A stretch of DNA of 64,000 nucleotides from Ferribacterium limneticum. GTDB lineage: Bacteria > Pseudomonadota > Gammaproteobacteria > Burkholderiales > Rhodocyclaceae. The stretch covers positions 4,355,141 to 4,419,140 of the forward strand of contig NZ_CP075190.1 in assembly GCF_020510585.1 (NCBI RefSeq). Reading direction: 5' to 3'. Every line of letters begins with the position of its first letter. Position 1 is the stretch's first letter. A model generated the notes under the pieces. It was not told the DNA's origin. It did not search any database and saw nothing but the letters and a program-made list of their open reading frames with translations. Position numbers and translations under genes: made by a program. Positions 1-9,078 of the stretch are shown one piece after another.

Positions 1-410
1 CGCTATTCCAGATTAACTGGCCGAACTATCAAGGTGCCACCGCGAATTCGGCGCACTCGGCTTTCGGCCCAAGTAGCGCCGTACCCGTCGACCGCCTTTG
101 TGTTCGCCATCGCGGCAAGGCTTTTTTGCTCGACGACAAGACCCCAGTCCTGACCATCGGCCGTGATCTTGGCTGCAAACTGATCATCGACGATCGAAAA
201 GCCTCGCGACAACACGCACGGGTTGAAAGACGGAGCGATGGCTTCTATCTGGTCGACACCAGCACAAATGGCTGCTTTGTAACGCTCTCAGGACGCCAGG
301 AAGTCATGGTCCGGCGCCATGAAATGCAACTCGAAAGTCGTGGCCAGATCAGTTTTGGCAATTCAGGCAACGATCCCCTGGCCGATATCGCCGAATTCGA
401 GCATCTGTAA
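1..410 (+). CDS. FHA-domain protein, C-terminal part (gene starts before the window)
   Basis: The reading frame is open from base 3 and stops at 408-410, so only the C-terminal part (about 135 residues) is present. The visible part is a forkhead-associated domain: GRDLGCKLIIDD (strand with the conserved Gly-Arg), then the SRQHARVE motif, and the STNGCFV motif that shapes the phosphothreonine pocket. FHA domains bind phosphothreonine peptides in signalling proteins. The upstream residues do not reveal the N-terminal domain; FHA at the C-terminus occurs in adenylate-cyclase-like and secretion-linked regulators, but neither can be claimed here. A TTG at 126 is not taken as the start because the frame and the FHA-like sequence continue upstream of it. 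Confidence 0.8.
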   Translation, partial: LFQINWPNYQGATANSAHSAFGPSSAVPVDRLCVRHRGKAFLLDDKTPVLTIGRDLGCKLIIDDRKASRQHARVERRSDGFYLVDTSTNGCFVTLSGRQEVMVRRHEMQLESRGQISFGNSGNDPLADIAEFEHL

Positions 411-416
411 ACGAAA

Positions 417-440
417 ATCGGCCATCCTCAGATGGCCGAT
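417..440. terminator. Hairpin between convergent genes
   Basis: A perfect 10-bp stem (ATCGGCCATC / GATGGCCGAT) with a 4-base loop lies between the stop of the FHA gene and the stop of the leftward psiF-like gene. Read leftward it is followed by TTTTCG; read rightward there is no clear T-run. It probably ends the psiF-like transcript and may work in both directions. Confidence 0.6.
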
Positions 441-459
441 TGCTTCCCGAGCAGATTGT

Positions 460-717
460 TTACTTGGCTGCAGCTTCAGCCGAGCATTTCTTCATGAAGC
501 TATTCTTGGCGGCACCAGCCAGTTTCTTTTCCTTGGCGGTAGCAGCACAAGCCTCATTTTCCGGGGCTGCGCCAGCATCGCGGGTGCACTTTTTCATGAA
601 GCTGTTCTTGGCGGCACCAGCCAGCTTTTTCTCGGCGGCCTGCGCGGCACAATCATCAGCGGCGTAAGCAGTGGTAGCAGCGAATGCAACAATCAGCAGC
701 GCGATCAATTTCTTCAT
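460..717 (-). CDS. psiF: PsiF-family small periplasmic protein
   Basis: An 85-residue protein with a signal peptide (MKKLIALLIVAFAATTAYAA) followed by two copies of the PsiF repeat, each of the form C-x-A-x-A-x-E-K-K-L-A-G-A-A-K-N-S-F-M-K-K-C. PsiF was named as a phosphate-starvation-inducible protein; its biochemical role is unknown. The ATG at 717 is preferred over an upstream in-frame start because GGGGA lies just before it and the signal peptide starts there. Each repeat has two cysteines that could form a disulfide in the periplasm. The two repeats are also nearly identical at DNA level, which points to a recent internal duplication. Confidence 0.85.
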   Translation of the reverse strand: MKKLIALLIVAFAATTAYAADDCAAQAAEKKLAGAAKNSFMKKCTRDAGAAPENEACAATAKEKKLAGAAKNSFMKKCSAEAAAK

Positions 718-762
718 TGGGTGTCCCCTATAAGGTTGAAAAGCCGATGCACTATCGGCCAT

Positions 763-1698
763 TCATGCGTCATCGTCAAGCATCGTACGCTGCTGGCGAT
801 CCATGAAATCCTGCATGCTGTCGATCCCGCGCAACTGAAGAATCGTATTGCGCACCGCCGCTTCAAGCAACACCGCCAGATTGCGACCAGCAGCCACGGG
901 AATGACAACCTTGCGGATCGGAACTCCGAGCACTTCATGCGTTTGCGCATCGAGCGGCAGGCGCGGCGCATCGGCTGCGGTCGACGTTTTTTGCAGGTGA
1001 ACGATCAGCTTGAGCTTCATTTTCCGGCGAGATGCTGTTTCGCCAAAAATCGTCCGGATGTTGAGCAAACCGAGGCCACGCACCTCGAGAAAATCGCGCA
1101 ACATTCCGGGGCAACGGCCTTCGATCGTGGTCGGCGCGATGCGGGCCATTTCGACGACATCGTCAGCGACTAGCCCATGCCCCCGGGAGATCAGCTCCAG
1201 CGCCAGTTCCGACTTGCCTACACCGGAGTCTCCGGTAATCAGGATGCCCATGCCGAGGACATCCATGAATACGCCATGGAGGCTGACCGTATCGGCCAGA
1301 CGGGCCGACAGGTAGATACGTAACAGATCGATGATCGCCGAACACGGCTTGGGTGAGAAAATCAGCGGGGTCGTCAATTGGGTACAGGTCTCGACCACCA
1401 ATGGTGGTGGCGTCAGCCCGTCGGCGACGATCACGGCGGGCGGTTGGGCGCCGAGCAGATCACCAAGCATTTGTGCAAAGCGACGCTCGCCAATACGCAT
1501 GGCCCATTCATATTCGGCAAGGCCGAGGACCTGCAGACGTTCCGGGTGAATGATATTGATGTGACCAACCAGATCGGCGCCATAGTTATTGGAGCCCTTG
1601 ATCTCGATACGGCGGTCGGCCTGCGGAACAATGTTCCAGTTCAGCAGCAGCTTTTCGCGATTGTCCTCGTAAAGCTGAACCAGGCTCACGTGGCGCAC
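763..1698 (-). CDS. hprK: HPr kinase/phosphorylase
   Basis: A 311-residue protein of normal HprK length. The Walker A motif GDSGVGKS is at about residues 156-163, the conserved His of HGVFMDVLG at 141, and the HprK signature LEVRGLGLLNIRTIFGE at about 205-220. The enzyme phosphorylates and dephosphorylates HPr on serine. In proteobacteria it belongs to an incomplete, regulatory PTS rather than a sugar-uptake system. It starts with GTG at 1698, 9 bp after the stop of ptsN, so the two are co-transcribed. No rapZ follows; the next gene is psiF-like. Confidence 0.95.
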   Translation of the reverse strand: MRHVSLVQLYEDNREKLLLNWNIVPQADRRIEIKGSNNYGADLVGHINIIHPERLQVLGLAEYEWAMRIGERRFAQMLGDLLGAQPPAVIVADGLTPPPLVVETCTQLTTPLIFSPKPCSAIIDLLRIYLSARLADTVSLHGVFMDVLGMGILITGDSGVGKSELALELISRGHGLVADDVVEMARIAPTTIEGRCPGMLRDFLEVRGLGLLNIRTIFGETASRRKMKLKLIVHLQKTSTAADAPRLPLDAQTHEVLGVPIRKVVIPVAAGRNLAVLLEAAVRNTILQLRGIDSMQDFMDRQQRTMLDDDA

Positions 1699-1707
1699 GA
1701 ACTAAGC

Positions 1708-2154
1708 TCAGCCCTGAAATAGAGCAACAACAGTCGCAGCGTCAGGAGCGACGTGCAATTTTTCGCGGAATACCCGATCAGAAAAGTTCTGGGCCAACTC
1801 CGAAAGTATCTGCAAATGCTGCTCCGTCGCTTGCTCGGGAACCAATAGAACGAAGAGCAGATCGACTGGGCGACCATCCGGTGAATCGAACGGTACCGGG
1901 GTTGCCAGACGCAGGAATGCGCCAACGGCTTGTTTCAACCCCTTGATTCGACCATGGGGAATCGCCACCCCCTGGCCCAAGCCGGTAGAACCGAGCTTTT
2001 CGCGAGCGAACAAGCTATCGAAAATGATCGATCGGGCAAGACCAAGGCGATTTTCAAACAGCATTCCTGCTTGTTCGAAGACCCGCTTCTTGCTGCCGGC
2101 TTCAAGATCGAGCAGAACCTGATCGGTTGATAGAAGATTGGTTAAGGGGTTCAT
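1708..2154 (-). CDS. ptsN: PTS IIA-like nitrogen regulatory protein (EIIA-Ntr)
   Basis: 148 residues. The phosphoryl-accepting histidine is H67 in VAIPHGRI, the hallmark of EIIA-Ntr. The protein takes phosphate from the nitrogen PTS (EI-Ntr, NPr/HPr) and in relatives controls potassium transport and stress signalling. It follows rpoN and hpf and precedes hprK, the standard order in betaproteobacteria. A terminator-like hairpin separates it from hpf, so it may have a partly independent promoter or rely on read-through. Confidence 0.95.
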   Translation of the reverse strand: MNPLTNLLSTDQVLLDLEAGSKKRVFEQAGMLFENRLGLARSIIFDSLFAREKLGSTGLGQGVAIPHGRIKGLKQAVGAFLRLATPVPFDSPDGRPVDLLFVLLVPEQATEQHLQILSELAQNFSDRVFREKLHVAPDAATVVALFQG

Positions 2155-2163
2155 AGGGAAGGT

Positions 2164-2200
2164 GAGAAAAACAAAGGCCGCAACCGGTTACGGTGCGGCC
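2164..2200 (-). terminator. Rho-independent terminator after hpf
   Basis: Arms GGCCGCA (2176-2182) and TGCGGCC (2194-2200) form a GC-rich stem. In the leftward direction it is followed by a T-rich run (complement of GAGAAAAACAAA). It lies between the hpf stop and the ptsN start. Confidence 0.75.
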
Positions 2201-2210
2201 CGTTCAGCGC

Positions 2211-2537
2211 TTATTCAGCGACGGTATGCAGCCCTGGCTTGTCACCGCGATGGTGGTCCTGGACTTTTTGCTTGTACTTCTGAACTTGACGGTCCAGCTT
2301 GTCGAACAAGGCATCGATAGCGGCGTAGAGATCGTCACCTGATTCTTCAACGTGGATGTCCTTACCAGGCACGTGAAGCGTGACTTCGCCTTTCTGCTTG
2401 AGTTTCTCAACCGACAACACGACGCTGACGCCGGTTACCTTGTCAAAATGGCGGATCACGGGATCCAGCTTGTTCTCGACGTATTCGCGAAGTGCCGGGG
2501 TGACTTCAATGTGGTGACCACTGATCTGCAGATTCAC
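2211..2537 (-). CDS. hpf: Ribosome hibernation-promoting factor, short form
   Basis: 108 residues, starting [23 protein letters not shown], the typical start of the S30AE/HPF family. It lacks the C-terminal dimerisation domain of long HPF, so it is the short gammaproteobacterial/betaproteobacterial type. It binds the 30S subunit near the decoding centre and promotes 100S dimers in stationary phase. It lies 15 bp after rpoN, as in many proteobacteria, and is followed by its own terminator. Confidence 0.93.
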   Translation of the reverse strand: MNLQISGHHIEVTPALREYVENKLDPVIRHFDKVTGVSVVLSVEKLKQKGEVTLHVPGKDIHVEESGDDLYAAIDALFDKLDRQVQKYKQKVQDHHRGDKPGLHTVAE

Positions 2538-2552
2538 TTTTTTCTCCTCTCT

Positions 2553-4025
2553 CTACAGGGTCTTGCGTAAATTGACCGGGGGGATGTTGAGCGACTCGCG
2601 GTATTTGGCAACCGTCCGTCGGGCAACTACGATTCCCTGCTGGCCTAGTATTTCGGATAATTGACTATCCGACAAGGGCTTCTTGCCATCCTCGGCCGAG
2701 ATCAATTGCTTGATCAGCGCCCGGATGGCCGTAGCAGAACAGGCGCCACCAGTATCGGTGGCAACATGACTGCCGAAGAAGTATTTGAGTTCGAAGATAC
2801 CGCGCGGCGTCGCCATGTATTTCTGGCTGGTGACGCGCGATACGGTCGACTCGTGCAAACCGAGAATATCGGCAATTTCGCGCAGGACAAGCGGCCGCAT
2901 GGCCACTTCACCGTGCTCGAAGAACTGACGCTGGCGATCGACAATAGCTTGTGTCACGCGATGTATGGTCTCGAAACGCTGCTGTACGTTCTTGATCAGC
3001 CAGCGGGCTTCCTGTAGCTGAGTAGACAGGTGGCCATTGCCACGCCGCTGCTTGGAAAGAATTTCGGCGTAAAGACGATTGATGCGCAGGCGCGGATAAG
3101 CATCGGGATTAATGTAGGCGGTCCATTTCCCCTTGAGCTTCTTTACGATCACGTCCGGCGTAATGTAGCGGGCTTCGATCTGGGAAAAGCGGGAGGCCGG
3201 TCGCGGATTCAGGCTGGTAATCACCGATTGCGCAGCCTTCAGTGACTCATCATCGCAACCAGTCAGACGGCGGATCTTGGCGAAATCACGGGCGGCCAAC
3301 AGTTCCAGATGCTTCTGAACGATGGTTAGCGCGAGATTGCGGACCTCACAACTCCCCGGCAAGGCCTTGAGTTGCAGGGCCAGACATTCCTGCAGATTGC
3401 GGGCGCCAATCCCGACCGGGTCGAAATTCTGGATGAGATGAAGCGCAATTTCCAGTTCTTCGATTTCAATTTCGTATTCCGGCGGCAGCGTTTCCCAGAG
3501 TTCCTCCAGGGTTGCCGACAGGTAGCCGTCGTCATCGAGGGCTTCGATCAGGAAACGGACCAGGCTGCGGTCGCGTTCCGAAACCTGGGTCATCCCCAAT
3601 TGCCAGCCGAGATGATCGCGCAGGCTGATGGTCGTGCCGTGAATATCCTGCGAATCGCTGTCGTCGTCTTCGTCGCGCCCGGCGCCAGTAAACGTACCGG
3701 CATCGGCGGCCCAACGGTCATCATCGACATCGGATGGGGCTGATGGAACATCCTGCTCGCGGTCGTCGCGCGCGTCGCGTTCTTCGCGTTCGGCCTTTTG
3801 CTCGCGCTCACCTTCGCTGGTTTGGGGCGAATCGAATTGCTGAGCATTTGAAAATGCCTCGCCACCCGGTTCGTCCTCGCGCTCGAGCATGGGATTCTCG
3901 AGCAGATAACGCTCGAGTTCCTGCTGCATTTCGATCGTCGACAGCTGTAGCAGCTTGATCGACTGCTGCAGCTGCGGAGTCAGTGCCAGATGTTGGGAGA
4001 GTTTTAGCTGGAGTGCCGGCTTCAT
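2553..4025 (-). CDS. rpoN: RNA polymerase sigma-54 factor
   Basis: 490 residues. The N-terminal region I is glutamine- and leucine-rich (LSQHLALTPQLQQSIKLLQ). It is followed by an acidic region II at about residues 60-120, the core-binding domain, and near the C-terminus the RpoN box ARRTVAKYRE, which reads the -24 promoter element. It directs transcription at -24/-12 promoters together with enhancer-binding activators. It lies 27 bp downstream of lptB and upstream of hpf, the conserved order. Confidence 0.97.
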   Translation of the reverse strand: MKPALQLKLSQHLALTPQLQQSIKLLQLSTIEMQQELERYLLENPMLEREDEPGGEAFSNAQQFDSPQTSEGEREQKAEREERDARDDREQDVPSAPSDVDDDRWAADAGTFTGAGRDEDDDSDSQDIHGTTISLRDHLGWQLGMTQVSERDRSLVRFLIEALDDDGYLSATLEELWETLPPEYEIEIEELEIALHLIQNFDPVGIGARNLQECLALQLKALPGSCEVRNLALTIVQKHLELLAARDFAKIRRLTGCDDESLKAAQSVITSLNPRPASRFSQIEARYITPDVIVKKLKGKWTAYINPDAYPRLRINRLYAEILSKQRRGNGHLSTQLQEARWLIKNVQQRFETIHRVTQAIVDRQRQFFEHGEVAMRPLVLREIADILGLHESTVSRVTSQKYMATPRGIFELKYFFGSHVATDTGGACSATAIRALIKQLISAEDGKKPLSDSQLSEILGQQGIVVARRTVAKYRESLNIPPVNLRKTL

Positions 4026-4052
4026 CGGTTGGGGTCGGTTTCTATCTTCCGG

Positions 4053-4787
4053 TCAGAGCTTGAAGTGCTCGCCGAGATAAACCTTTCGTACGCTTTCATT
4101 ATCAACGATTTCGTTCGGCCGTCCAGCCGCCAGAACGTTTCCGGCATTGATAATGTATGCGTGGTCGCAAATACCCAGCGTCTCGCGGACGTTGTGGTCA
4201 GTAATCAGGACGCCGATTCCGCGCTCCTTGAGGAAGCGGATGATTTTCTGGATTTCGAGCACGGCGATCGGGTCCACGCCGGCAAACGGCTCGTCGAGCA
4301 GGATGAAACGCGGATTGGTGGCTAGCGCGCGGGCGATTTCGACGCGGCGACGCTCGCCGCCCGACAAGGCCGAGGCATTGACGTGGCGGACATGACTGAC
4401 GTGCAGTTCGGCCAGCAGGCCCTCGAGGCGATCATTCAGTTCGGCTTCGGGCAAATTGAGCAGCTCGAGGATGGCGCGGATGTTTTCCTCGACATTGAGC
4501 TTGCGGAAAACCGAGGCTTCCTGCGGCAAGTAGGACAGGCCGAGGCGTGCCCGGCTATGCATCGGCAGATGGGTCAGGCGATTGTCGTCGATGTAAACTT
4601 CGCCGCCGTCCGCCGCGACCAACCCGACGATCATGTAAAAACAGGTGGTCTTGCCGGCACCGTTCGGACCGAGCAGACCAACGACTTCGCCGGACTTGAC
4701 CTCAAAGGAGACATCCTCGACGACAGTCCGCGCCTTGTAACGCTTCTTGAGATTGTGGGCCGAGAGTTTGGCTGCCGGCATGTTCAT
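4053..4787 (-). CDS. lptB: LPS export ABC transporter ATPase
   Basis: 244 residues. Walker A GPNGAGKT at about 40-47, ABC signature [10 protein letters not shown] at 141-150, Walker [14 protein letters not shown] at 161-173. This is the LptB signature arrangement. LptB powers LPS extraction from the inner membrane with LptF/G and the LptC-A-D bridge. Its ATG overlaps the recX stop by four bases (ATGA), so it is translationally coupled to recX. In most relatives lptC and lptA precede lptB; here recA-recX stand in that place. Confidence 0.95.
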   Translation of the reverse strand: MNMPAAKLSAHNLKKRYKARTVVEDVSFEVKSGEVVGLLGPNGAGKTTCFYMIVGLVAADGGEVYIDDNRLTHLPMHSRARLGLSYLPQEASVFRKLNVEENIRAILELLNLPEAELNDRLEGLLAELHVSHVRHVNASALSGGERRRVEIARALATNPRFILLDEPFAGVDPIAVLEIQKIIRFLKERGIGVLITDHNVRETLGICDHAYIINAGNVLAAGRPNEIVDNESVRKVYLGEHFKL

Positions 4788-5207
4788 TCATCCGCTCCCT
4801 GCATGGCCCGCCGAATGGCGTCGTTGGAAAAACCACGATATTGCAGGAAACGCATCTGTTTGCCACGCTCTTCGGCAGTTTCCGGCGGTCGACCGAATTT
4901 TTTGGCCCAAATAACACGGCAGCGCTCGGTTTCATCACCGGCTTCGGGCAGGGCCGTGGCGATGTCGGCATCGCTGACCCCTTGCTGGCGCAACTCCTGC
5001 CGCAGTCGCGCATCGCCGTAACGTCTTCCGCGCACGGCGACCCGTTGGGTGGCGTAGCGGCAATCAGAGAGCAGGCGTTCGGCCTGCAGGGTATCGAGCA
5101 CCACCGACAGCTCTTCCGCCGATTCGGCATGCGGAGCGAGCTTGGCCTGCAAGCCGGCCCGGCTGTAATCACGCCGGGTCAGCAATTGCAGGGCGCGGAC
5201 GCGCAGG

Positions 5208-5215
<8 letters not shown>
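4784..5215 (-). CDS. recX: Regulatory protein RecX
   Basis: 143 residues, normal for RecX. It has the three-helix RecX repeats and the conserved C-terminal KFGRPPE and RFLQYRGFS segments. RecX binds RecA filaments and limits their activity. The ATG at 5215 overlaps the last codons and stop of recA by 8 bp, which fixes the start even though the frame stays open far upstream inside recA. The stop overlaps the lptB start. Confidence 0.93.
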
Positions 5216-6236
<1,021 letters not shown>

Positions 6237-6409
6237 GGTGTTACCTCGGAAATTTGAGCGGATTATGGCACAGGGGCCAAAGATGGAATAGAAATTGCTG
6301 AGCTTGATCGACAGGTCAATTGCTTCGGATATGCAATCGTCAGCCTTCAATTTCAGTGATGACGCGGAAAGGACAGGGTATATTCCAGCCCGCTCCGCAC
6401 TTACTTTTA

Positions 6410-6429
6410 TACTGTGTATAAATACAGTA
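6410..6429. promoter_or_regulatory. LexA (SOS) box
   Basis: TACTGTGTATAAATACAGTA fits the SOS-box pattern CTGT-N8-ACAG and differs from the E. coli consensus at about two inner positions. It lies 8 bp before the ATG of the small exported protein and 173 bp before recA, in their shared divergent region. LexA bound here would certainly cover the promoter of the rightward genes; whether it also controls recA at this distance is open. Confidence 0.85.
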
Positions 6430-6437
6430 CTCATACC

Positions 6438-6674
6438 ATGGCCGCTTGGCAAGAAAATTCTGCATTCAAATCAACGCTCGGCAAGCTGCTGCTCGGTGTT
6501 TCGCTAGCCGTCCTGGCGCCTCAGGGCTGGGCCAAGCCAGCGCCGTGGTACTGGTGGGCGAGCCACTCGACCGACCATCGCGTCTGCGCGCAGACTTCGC
6601 CGGGCGCCGGCTGGTTTCGCGAGAGCACGGCATTCAGCGACAGCGGCTGCAGTATCCGGGTGAAGGCATTTTGA
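6438..6674 (+). CDS. Small exported protein behind a LexA box
   Basis: 78 residues from ATG 6438: a short polar N-terminus, a hydrophobic signal segment ([16 protein letters not shown]), and a mature part of about 45 residues rich in Trp (PWYWW) with two cysteines (VCAQTS and GCSIR) that could form one disulfide. No enzyme motif is visible. The start lies almost directly after the SOS box and has no clear Shine-Dalgarno, so the transcript leader must be very short. Its stop overlaps the TTG start of the rluA-like gene. Damage-induced expression is inferred from the LexA box; function is unknown. Confidence 0.7.
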   Translation: MAAWQENSAFKSTLGKLLLGVSLAVLAPQGWAKPAPWYWWASHSTDHRVCAQTSPGAGWFRESTAFSDSGCSIRVKAF

Positions 6675-7324
6675 CGGCCTATTTTCCGCCGCCCGACAAC
6701 GGCTTGGCCATCATCCATGTCGATAACGAAATCATCGTCGTCGATAAACCGGCCGGGCTGCTCTCCGTCCCGGGGCGTGGGGAGGGCATGGACGACTGCC
6801 TGGCGTCGCGCGTTCAGGCCCGTTTTCCCGATGCGCTGATTGCCCATCGCCTCGACATGTCTACCTCCGGCCTGCTCGTTCTGGCGCGCGGCGCGGAAAT
6901 GCATAGCCGGCTATCGCGCTTTTTCCGCGAACGGCAGATCGACAAGCGTTACGTCGCCGTCGTTTTCGGGCTGATGGCTGACGATGCCGGCGAGGTTGAG
7001 CTGCCGTTGATCTGTGACTGGCCGAATCGGCCGCGACAAAAGGTCGATTTCGAGATCGGCAAGCCGTCGCTGACCCGTTTTCGCGTCGTCAGCCGAGATC
7101 CGGACGCCAACACGACGCGCGTCGAACTCGAGCCGGTGACCGGCCGGTCGCACCAGTTGCGCGTCCATATGGCATCGCTCGGCCACCCGATTCTCGGCGA
7201 CGACCTGTACGGCGGTGTGGCGACTGCGCTGGCTGATCGACTGCTGCTGCACGCCATGGATTTGGGCCTTTTTCACCCGTTGACCGCAGCAGCCATCCAA
7301 TTTCATTCCGACGCCCCGTTTTGA
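6671..7324 (+). CDS. rluA: RluA-family pseudouridine synthase
   Basis: 217 residues from TTG 6671, close to the length of E. coli RluA (219). The catalytic motif is HRLDMSTSGLLV with Asp62, followed by the family motifs RQIDKRYVAVV and GRSHQLRVHMASLGHPILGD. No S4 domain is present, as in RluA itself, which modifies 23S U746 and tRNA U32. The TTG start overlaps the stop of the preceding small gene (TTGA), which suggests translational coupling and thus SOS co-regulation. The frame stays open upstream, but that region is the other gene. Confidence 0.8.
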   Translation: MTAYFPPPDNGLAIIHVDNEIIVVDKPAGLLSVPGRGEGMDDCLASRVQARFPDALIAHRLDMSTSGLLVLARGAEMHSRLSRFFRERQIDKRYVAVVFGLMADDAGEVELPLICDWPNRPRQKVDFEIGKPSLTRFRVVSRDPDANTTRVELEPVTGRSHQLRVHMASLGHPILGDDLYGGVATALADRLLLHAMDLGLFHPLTAAAIQFHSDAPF

Positions 7325-7355
7325 CGCTGTGAAACCGCACAACGACCGTATAATT

Positions 7356-7390
7356 TTTGCGTTTTAATCCTTTTTTCCGGTTGACCGTAA
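7356..7390 (-). repeat. Dispersed 36-bp repeat, partial copy 1
   Basis: The end TTTTTTCCGGTTGACCGT matches the reverse complement of the repeat core; the GGCC half is degraded. It lies in the untranslated leader between a -10-like TATAAT (7349-7354) and the ATG of the symporter at 7395. Confidence 0.6.
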
Positions 7391-7394
7391 GATC

Positions 7395-8942
7395 ATGCTG
7401 ATCTGGTTCGTCGTTCTCTACCTGATGGTTTCCATCGGCATCGGCCTGTTTGCCGCGACCCGCGTCCATAGCGCCAAGGATTTCGCTGTGGCCGGCCGCC
7501 ATTTGCCGCTGCCGGTCGTCACCGCCACTGTCTTCGCCACCTGGTTCGGCGCCGAAGCCGTCTTCGGCGTTTCCGCCACCTTCGTCAAGGATGGCCTGAC
7601 CGGCGTCGTTGCCGACCCCTTCGGCTCGTCGATGTGCCTGATCATCGCCGGCGTTTTCTTCTCGCGGAAACTCTACAAGCTCAACATCCTGACCCTCGGC
7701 GACTATTTCCGCCTGCGCTACAACCGCACGGTCGAGGTGCTGACCACGCTGTGCATCGTCGCCTCCTACCTCGGCTGGGTATCGGCCCAGATCAAGGCGC
7801 TCGGGCTGGTCTTCAATGTCGTCACCGCCGGTTATGTCAGCCAGACGGCGGGCATGATCCTCGGCGCGGCCATCGTCCTGACTTACACGACCTTTGGCGG
7901 CATGCTCTCGGTGGCCATCCTCGATTTCGTCCAGATGGGCGTCATCATGGGCGGCATGCTGTACATCGGCTACGTTGTCTCCGGGCTGACCGGCGGCGTC
8001 GAAATGGTCGTCAATCACGCCTCGGCAGCCGGCAAACTCGATTTCTTCCCGCCGCCCGACCCGTGGCTGTGGCTGACCTTCCTCGGTGCCTGGATCACCA
8101 TGATGCTCGGCTCGATCCCGCAGCAGGACGTCTTCCAGCGCATCACCTCGGCCAAGAGTCAGAACATCGCGCTGTGGGGCTCCATCCTCGGCGCCTCGAT
8201 CTATTTCTGCTTCACCTTCGTGCCGATGTTCATCGCCTATTCGGCAACGCTGATCGACCCGGACCTGTTCAACGGCCTGATGCAGACCGACTCGCAGCTC
8301 GTCCTCCCGACGCTGGTGCTGCAACACACCCCGATCTTCGCCCAGGCGATCTTCTTCGGCGCCGTGCTGTCGGCCATCATGAGCTGCTCGTCGGCCACCT
8401 TGCTGGCGCCATCCGTCGCCTTCTCGGAAAACATCGTGCGCGGCTTCTACCCGCACATGGGCGACCACCAGTTTTTGCGTGTCATGCGCGGCTCCATCGT
8501 CGTCTTTGCCGGCATCGTCCTTGGCTTCGCGCTGTATTCCAACGCCAGCATTTTCAAGATGGTCGAAAACGCCTACAAGATCACGCTGGCCGGCGCCTTC
8601 GTGCCGCTCTTTTTCGGCGCCTTCTGGAAGCGGGCGACGACGCAGGGTGCGCTGGCTGCCATTTTCGGCGGCCTGTCAGCGTGGATCCTGATTGAAGTGC
8701 TGGTCAGCGTCAGCGGCCAGCCATCCGGCGCGCCCGAGTACGCCTACGCCCTGGTCGGCATCGGCCAGGCCGTGCCGCCGCAGCTGATCGGGCTGGCCGT
8801 CAGCATCCTCGGCATGATCGCCGGATCGCTGTTGCCGCAATGGGTCGGCCACCCGCTGCCACACGAAGACGTCCACGAAGCCCTGCATCATAGGGCGGCG
8901 GCGGAAACCCATCACGCCACCGAACATCCGCACCACCACTAA
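7395..8942 (+). CDS. Sodium:solute symporter family permease with His-rich tail
   Basis: 515 residues with about 13 hydrophobic membrane helices and the SSS fold. Conserved pieces include FGAEAVFGVSATF near helix 2 and TYTTFGGMLSVAILDFVQM around helix 5. The SSS family couples uptake of small solutes (proline, pantothenate, carboxylates, urea) to sodium; the substrate cannot be read from sequence. The last 30 residues contain eleven histidines, ending in PHHH, and could bind metal. A TATAAT at 7349-7354 is a likely -10. It is a single-gene unit in front of a vanZ-like gene. Confidence 0.85.
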   Translation: MLIWFVVLYLMVSIGIGLFAATRVHSAKDFAVAGRHLPLPVVTATVFATWFGAEAVFGVSATFVKDGLTGVVADPFGSSMCLIIAGVFFSRKLYKLNILTLGDYFRLRYNRTVEVLTTLCIVASYLGWVSAQIKALGLVFNVVTAGYVSQTAGMILGAAIVLTYTTFGGMLSVAILDFVQMGVIMGGMLYIGYVVSGLTGGVEMVVNHASAAGKLDFFPPPDPWLWLTFLGAWITMMLGSIPQQDVFQRITSAKSQNIALWGSILGASIYFCFTFVPMFIAYSATLIDPDLFNGLMQTDSQLVLPTLVLQHTPIFAQAIFFGAVLSAIMSCSSATLLAPSVAFSENIVRGFYPHMGDHQFLRVMRGSIVVFAGIVLGFALYSNASIFKMVENAYKITLAGAFVPLFFGAFWKRATTQGALAAIFGGLSAWILIEVLVSVSGQPSGAPEYAYALVGIGQAVPPQLIGLAVSILGMIAGSLLPQWVGHPLPHEDVHEALHHRAAAETHHATEHPHHH

Positions 8943-9066
8943 ATCTTGGCGAAACTCCCGGATGCTCAGGATTTACCTGACAGTGTGACCAACCGTCACC
9001 TGAAAATCCCGTACGCCACCATCATTGTTACGACACATAAGGGCTGACGGGCCGGCCAATCACCCC

Positions 9067-9072
9067 TAAAAT
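9067..9072 (+). promoter_or_regulatory. -10 element placed for a leaderless transcript
   Basis: TAAAAT ends exactly 6 bases before the ATG at 9079, so transcription would start at or next to the start codon. No Shine-Dalgarno sequence lies in between. The same spacing occurs at 20160-20165 and 28808-28813. Confidence 0.45.
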
Positions 9073-9078
9073 CAGGTC

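Noticed and set aside
4880..4915. Repeat-like string in recX (GGTCGACCGAATTTTTTGGCC)
   Set aside because: It encodes the conserved RecX motif KFGRPPE, so it is explained by the protein.
7089..8468. Long antisense frame of 459 codons over the symporter gene
   Set aside because: Composition and codon use are those of a shadow of a GC-rich gene; no motif or ribosome-binding site.
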